From NCBI RefSeq assembly GCF_000143415.4, contig NW_003314276.1:521630-585629 (forward strand): a stretch of 64,000 nt of DNA, written 5' to 3'. Source of the stretch: Selaginella moellendorffii (lineage: Eukaryota > Streptophyta > Lycopodiopsida > Selaginellales > Selaginellaceae). Made by a program: the position numbers and the translations under genes. The notes below the pieces were generated by a model. It saw nothing but the letters and a program-made list of their open reading frames with translations. It was not told the origin of the DNA and did no database searches. Shown one piece after another: positions 59,313-64,000 of this stretch; the stretch's first letter is position 1; every line of letters begins with the position of its first letter.

Positions 59313-61608
59313 ATGGACAAGTCGCGCACGCCGTGGCGCCGCCGGCTGCAAGGCCTGGATCTCCTCCTTGTGCCACTCGTCGCTGCCCTCCATGTCTTGA
59401 TGGCACCCTACACCAAAGTGGAGGAGAGCTTCAACACACAGGCAAGCCTCGCGTTTATGGCTCTTTCTTAGCACAATCCTCCGTCCAGGCAATGCACGAC
59501 ATTCTCTACCATCACTACCATCTCCAAGAGGTGAGTGAGAGCACTCGTCCAGCCACTTGAGCCTTGTCTTCCTTTCCAGTATGATCACCTGGAGTTTCCC
59601 GGCGTTGTCCCCAGGACATTCATTGGTAAGCTAGAACTCCTCTTCTTCGTTTCCAGCACACTGTGTCTTCCAGGGGCACTGGTTGTGTCGGCGTTGGCTT
59701 CGCCGTATGTCACTCTGTTCAAGCTGCTTGGCCTCCCCAAGCTCTACTCCCTCTGCGCCGGTGAGCACAAAGAGCTGCTTTCTTTGCCAAGCTCACGTCC
59801 TCGCTCGCTAGTTCGTCTCGTGCTCGCCAGCATCGTTTTGGGAAGCATGTCCCTCATGCGTCGTGCCATCAGCAACGAGTTTGGGAGCACGGTCGCAAAG
59901 GCGTTTACAGTTATCACAGCAGTGCAATTCCACCTCTTGTTCTATTGTTCGCGGCCACTTCCCAACGTCTTTGCTCTCGCCTGCGGTACGTCCCAATCGT
60001 TTTCATGTGCTGAGCCTCATTCTTGCAGTCAATGTGGCCTATTATTTCTGGATCCGAGGCAAGCCGAGGGAAACACTGATCTCTCTGGTAAGTCGAACCA
60101 TTATCCTTAAAACCTCTCAAGCTTTTCTATCCAGGTCTTCGGTATGGTGGTCTTCCGATGTGACATAATACTTCTGGCTGCTCCGATTGGATTGAGCTTT
60201 TTCATTGTGAGTCCGTGGATCTTATGACCGAGTGTTGTTCCTCATGCATGCGGCTGCTGTTATGACAGACAAGATCCGTGACTGTGGCAGATGCGCTCAA
60301 GTGGTGCATCCCCGCAGCCATTGTAAGTGCTGGTACGAGCATAACTGGGCTTCCTGTGGGCGAGGCTGACGGGGGACTGGCCTTGCAGGCTTAACGTTCG
60401 TGGTGGACTCCATCATGTGGAGACGATGGGTGTGGCCCGAGTGGGAAGTCTTTTGGTTTAATTCCGTTTTGAACCGCAGTTCCGAGTGGGGTGTCTCTCC
60501 CTTCCACTGGTATTTCTCTTCTGCGCTTCCACGAGCTATGCTGGCTGCTTATCCATTGTCATTTGTAAGCTTGATGACAAGCTTGGATTATCTCACCTAT
60601 TCGTCACCTGCATCGCATGCAGGTGGGATTGGCTCTGGACAGGAGAATTCGGAGGCTTGCGCTTCCAGTATACGGCTTTGTCATCCTTTATTCCAAGCTT
60701 CCTCATAAGGTTTGTCCTGTATATCCTCGAGCTGGACTGACACATGCTTGTCACGCAGGAACTGCGCTTCATTCTGTTTGCTGTACCAATGCTTAATCTG
60801 GCCGCTGCGGCAGCCATAGCACGCATGTAAGTAGCTGTTTCAACTGTCAAAGCGCTGCCTACACTCGACATACAGATATAACAATCGTCGTAAACGACTC
60901 TGGTCCCTTTTCTACAATGCCAGCCTTGTTCTCTTGACTGCAAGGTGGGCATTGCGCTTGATTTCAAGGTGGTCGCGACTAATAGCAGGGAAGAAACACA
61001 GCTTCTCGTTTGCTTTGCTGTCGGCAGTTGCATCGTACAGAAATTATCCTGGCGGCCAAGCTATGGCACTGCTTCATGATCTAGGTTCGTCAATCCACTT
61101 GTAACTCACTTCCAACCCTGGCGAAACCCAGATACTGGCGACCAAGAGGCTCGCAGGTCTGTCCATATCGATGTTCTTCCGGCAATGACGGGTGTCTCAC
61201 GCTTCTGCGAGAGAGGACCGCCATGGAGGTAAGATTGTAGATCAACTTCTGCCTGTCTGTATACCTCAATGTGCGATCGCATTTGCAGTTATTCCAAGCG
61301 AGAAGGATTAACGCCCCGCGAGCTGCGTGAGAGCAACTTCACGTACCTTGTGAGGTAAAGTGAAGGAAGGTGGTGTCCAGTGGAATGACTCGTTTGCTGC
61401 TACAGCGCACAGGCAAATGTCGCTGGATTCGAGCGCGTGTTTGCAGTGGAGGGGTTCTCGAGGATAGCCTTGCAGCCTTCATCCTTTCCGCCTCTGATAA
61501 GACTGGTGAGTGAACTGATTGTTTTGCCCTACCGTACACAGACAAAAGGGATTGTCTCCACTCCAGGTGAGCGAGCCCCAGGTGTACGTTCACGTTCGAA
61601 GCAGATAA
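59313..61608 (+). CDS. ALG12: ALG12 alpha-1,6-mannosyltransferase
   Basis: Many small exons with introns of about 45-60 nt. GT22-family blocks are in order: [118 protein letters not shown] and [10 protein letters not shown]. The C-terminus [13 protein letters not shown] ends at TAA 61,606-61,608. The enzyme adds the eighth mannose to the dolichol-linked N-glycan precursor in the ER lumen, using dolichol-phosphate-mannose. It has many membrane segments. The next gene starts 85 bp downstream on the same strand. Confidence 0.92.
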
Positions 61609-61693
61609 TGTGGTTTTATTTGAACTTTTGTCCCTCTGGCGGGAAGCTGGTGTTTAGAGAGAGAGAGAGGGTAGAGAATCTAGGGCTTGAGAA

Positions 61694-62630
61694 ATGGAGA
61701 ATGGCGCCCCACAGCTCAAGCGGGCGAGGAGGGAGGCTTGTGAGCGCTTCAGCAAGCTCCAGCAAGCCTTCTCCATGGCTGTGCACTGCCTGCTTACATC
61801 CTGCTCCCGCCAGGTGGAGCTAGCGCCTAGGGCTTTCTTGTTTTAACCCTGTCATTTGGGGCAGGAGTTTCTGGAGCATTTCGATTTCCTGGAGCCGGAA
61901 ATGCAGGGCCACACCTACGAGCTCTACACCGAAGTAAGTAGAGGCTGCTCCCCATTTTCAAACCATGTTTCTTACTCTGCCCGCTTCTCAAAGGTTGTGG
62001 CAGCTGTGCACAGAGCTTCGAAGGTATGTTTTAATTCCTTGAGCCCCGGCGAGTGTTTACTCCTTTCCTTGCTTCTTCTTCTTTTTCAAGAGTGAGTTCG
62101 ACACCATTTGCAAGGAGATGAAGGTAAGCTAGTAGCGTGCCTGCGGGTCTCTGATCAACTGTTTTGCGTTCCAGCTCAAATCTGTTCTTGCTGGCATTGA
62201 CAAGAAAATTGCTCGTGCTGCCAAGAGGTACTCTACCGAGAGGGAGAGAGAGAGAGAGAGAGAGAAGAGAGATGGTAATTGCTGTTTCCAGGACAAGCGA
62301 TGATCTAGGGGAGAAGAGATTTACACCTCCAAGTCTCATGGTTGTAAGTGGAGCGCTTGACGTGAAACAATCAGAAGTTGAAGAATTAAAGCGCCTTCTT
62401 ATTGAGGTAGCATGGCCTTGTACCTGTGTGAGAACCAAAAGCACCGGCACTCTTGCAGGAAGAAGAGCACAAGTCTCAGCTGTGTGGCCGCATCGACGGT
62501 ATGCGGGCTGAAATTGAAGCCATGGAAGGCGATGGTCTGCATGTTCCCGCGAATGTAAGTGATGCATAACATCCTGATTTCGAGTAATCTGTTTTGGATG
62601 CAGTTGAGGCTACCTCTCTTGAGATCGTGA
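61694..62630 (+). CDS. Small coiled-coil protein, possible kinetochore NNF1/PMF1
   Basis: About seven short exons beginning MENGAPQLKRARREACERFS. The modelled end uses the intron after HVPAN and closes with LRLPLLRS and a TGA at 62,628-62,630. Helical segments include FSKLQQAFSMAVHCLLTSC, SEFDTICKEMK, SVLAGIDKKIARAAKR and VKQSEVEELKRLLIEEEHK. The EFDxIC block and the late coiled coil resemble NNF1/PMF1, a MIS12-complex kinetochore subunit, but similarity is weak. Another small coiled-coil family is possible. Gene structure (short GT..AG introns, tight spacing) strongly supports a real gene. Confidence 0.5.
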
Positions 62631-62739
62631 AGCCCTGAAGTGTATGTAGCGTAAAATCCTTCATTGCTCGTATTCTTTTTCATCTAGAAATACAAGTTTG
62701 TGTACTGGCTGAAATCAGGTGAACTTGTGCGTTCTCCGT

Positions 62740-64000
62740 TCAGGAGGGCGATGGCGATGCGTGGGCAGACATGTCAACCGGGTACCTGTGCAGGCAATCC
62801 AGCCAGGGGTTCCTGTACGGCTTGTCAAGGTTCCTGGTGGCCTTCCACACGACACTGTTGCACTTGAATCCAGAGCCAAAAGCTATCTGCCACACTCGGT
62901 CGCCCCGCCTGATTCTCTCCTTGGCTTCGGAGTAGGCAAGCTCGTACCACAGCGAGCTGCTGGACGTGTTGCCAAACCGGTGGAGAGTCATCCTTGCAGG
63001 CTCCATATGCCAGCTTCCCAGCTGCAAGTTCTTCTGGATCTCGTCCAGGACGCCCCGACCTCCAGCATGGATGCAAAAGTGCTCGAATGCCAGCTTGAAG
63101 TCCGGAATGTAAGGCTTGACGTGCTTCATGTGGAGGATCCTTCGAGCCACGAGATGAGCCACGAAGATTGCCTGCTCCGAGATGGGAAGGACCAAGGGAC
63201 CCAAGGTGCTGATGTTGGTCTTGAGAGCTTCGCCGGCAACAGCCATGAGGTTCTTGGACAGCGATACCCCTCGCAAGCCGAGCTCGTCTTCCCTCTGCTC
63301 CACGCATCCAAACGACTTGTCGTCGGCCCCCTTGTGCGTCCTCACTGAATGAACCAGCTCGTACTTTGCACGGTGGCGGTCCCTTGTCCGGTTTGTGAGC
63401 AGAATTGCAGCGCCACCGATGCGAAACAAGCAGTTGGTGACGAGCATGGAGCGGTCGTTTCCCACGTACCAGTTCTGGGTGATGTTCTCGGTGCTGACGA
63501 TGAGCGCACACGAGTTGGGGTGAACTCGGAGCAGGTCCTTGGCGAGCTCGACGGAGATGAGGCCCGCACTGCATCCCATTCCGGCCAGGTTGAAGCTCTT
63601 GATGTTCCCGCGGAGCTTGTAGTGGTTGACGATCATAGCGGAGAGGGAGGGCGTTGGATTGAAGAGGCTGCAGTTGACGATGAGCATCCCAATGTCCTTG
63701 GGCTTGACGTGGGTCTTGTCCAGCACCTCGTCAATGGCTCCAAACATGACTTGCTCTGCCTCCCTTCTCGCCTGCCTCATACTCGGCTGGGTGCCAGGCT
63801 CGTCAAAAACAAATGCGGGCACGTACGTTTCGGGCCCCAGGCCCGAGCGCCACACCACCTTCTTCTGGAACTCGAGGCTGGCGTCGTTGAACTTGCCAGA
63901 CTTGGCAGCAAAGTCCTCAAGCACCTCCATGGAGCACTTGTACTTGTCGTCGGGCTTGTAGCAGGCGAAGTCCAGGAGGTAGACTCTTCGGGGGCGAGCC
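62740..64000 (-). CDS. 3-ketoacyl-CoA synthase (KCS), 5' end beyond the window
   Basis: Single open frame of over 410 residues that continues past the right edge, so the N-terminal membrane segments are not seen. The visible part begins [17 protein letters not shown], the conserved start of the FAE1/CUT1 condensing domain. Catalytic residues are all present: Cys in [20 protein letters not shown], His in [16 protein letters not shown], and Asn in [15 protein letters not shown]. The C-terminus ends [11 protein letters not shown]. It condenses malonyl-CoA with long acyl-CoA in the ER, the first step of very-long-chain fatty acid elongation for waxes, suberin and sphingolipids. It is convergent with the coiled-coil gene, 109 bp away. 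Confidence 0.93.
   Translation of the reverse strand, partial: ARPRRVYLLDFACYKPDDKYKCSMEVLEDFAAKSGKFNDASLEFQKKVVWRSGLGPETYVPAFVFDEPGTQPSMRQARREAEQVMFGAIDEVLDKTHVKPKDIGMLIVNCSLFNPTPSLSAMIVNHYKLRGNIKSFNLAGMGCSAGLISVELAKDLLRVHPNSCALIVSTENITQNWYVGNDRSMLVTNCLFRIGGAAILLTNRTRDRHRAKYELVHSVRTHKGADDKSFGCVEQREDELGLRGVSLSKNLMAVAGEALKTNISTLGPLVLPISEQAIFVAHLVARRILHMKHVKPYIPDFKLAFEHFCIHAGGRGVLDEIQKNLQLGSWHMEPARMTLHRFGNTSSSSLWYELAYSEAKERIRRGDRVWQIAFGSGFKCNSVVWKATRNLDKPYRNPWLDCLHRYPVDMSAHASPSPS

Overview
The window looks like nuclear DNA of a land plant, most likely a lycophyte close to Selaginella moellendorffii. The evidence is very short introns (about 46-70 nt), intronless PPR genes, plant-type XCT, GT37, KCS and class III peroxidase genes, and intergenic gaps that are often under 100 bp. 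The species is inferred, not searched.

Left flank (1-9,990): AT-rich and gene-poor. It holds unidentified decayed coding-like sequence (clearest at 4,697-5,108, minus), a tandem cluster of small TRIM-type LTRs (5,759-6,695), and an inverted repeat at 9,674-9,758.

Retrotransposon stack (10,244-33,198): a 23-kb nest inside exon 2 of a cinnamyl-alcohol-dehydrogenase gene. The host gene resumes at 33,199 and is now a pseudogene. The outer element A is a chromodomain Ty3/gypsy element on the minus strand with a near-perfect target duplication (GGTTT/GGTTC). Inside it lie insertion B (GAGGG) carrying a solo LTR of family C (CAAGG), and a truncated family C element. Element C is itself hit by a second, nearly complete copy of family A, called A' (22,004-29,562, TTCCA), and by a solo TRIM LTR (TATAG). 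Family A carries intron-like insertions in pol, one of them at the same place in A and A'. Families A and C share a two-hairpin module with compensatory base changes.

Gene island (35,300-64,000): tightly packed genes with no intact transposon recognised. In order: GT77 glycosyltransferase (-), GT37 fucosyltransferase (+), a decayed ORF near 39.6-40.1 kb, eIF2B-gamma (-), XAP5/XCT (-), PPR (+), MYND-type ubiquitin protease (-), KMO-like flavin monooxygenase (+), SUMO (+), glyoxysomal malate dehydrogenase (-), a very AT-rich spacer, class III peroxidase (+), PPR (-), ALG12 mannosyltransferase (+), a small NNF1/PMF1-like coiled-coil protein (+), and a 3-ketoacyl-CoA synthase (-) cut by the right edge. 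Three head-to-head pairs have start codons only 104, 59 and 20 bp apart. The genes do not form one pathway; they are mostly housekeeping and cell-wall or lipid functions.
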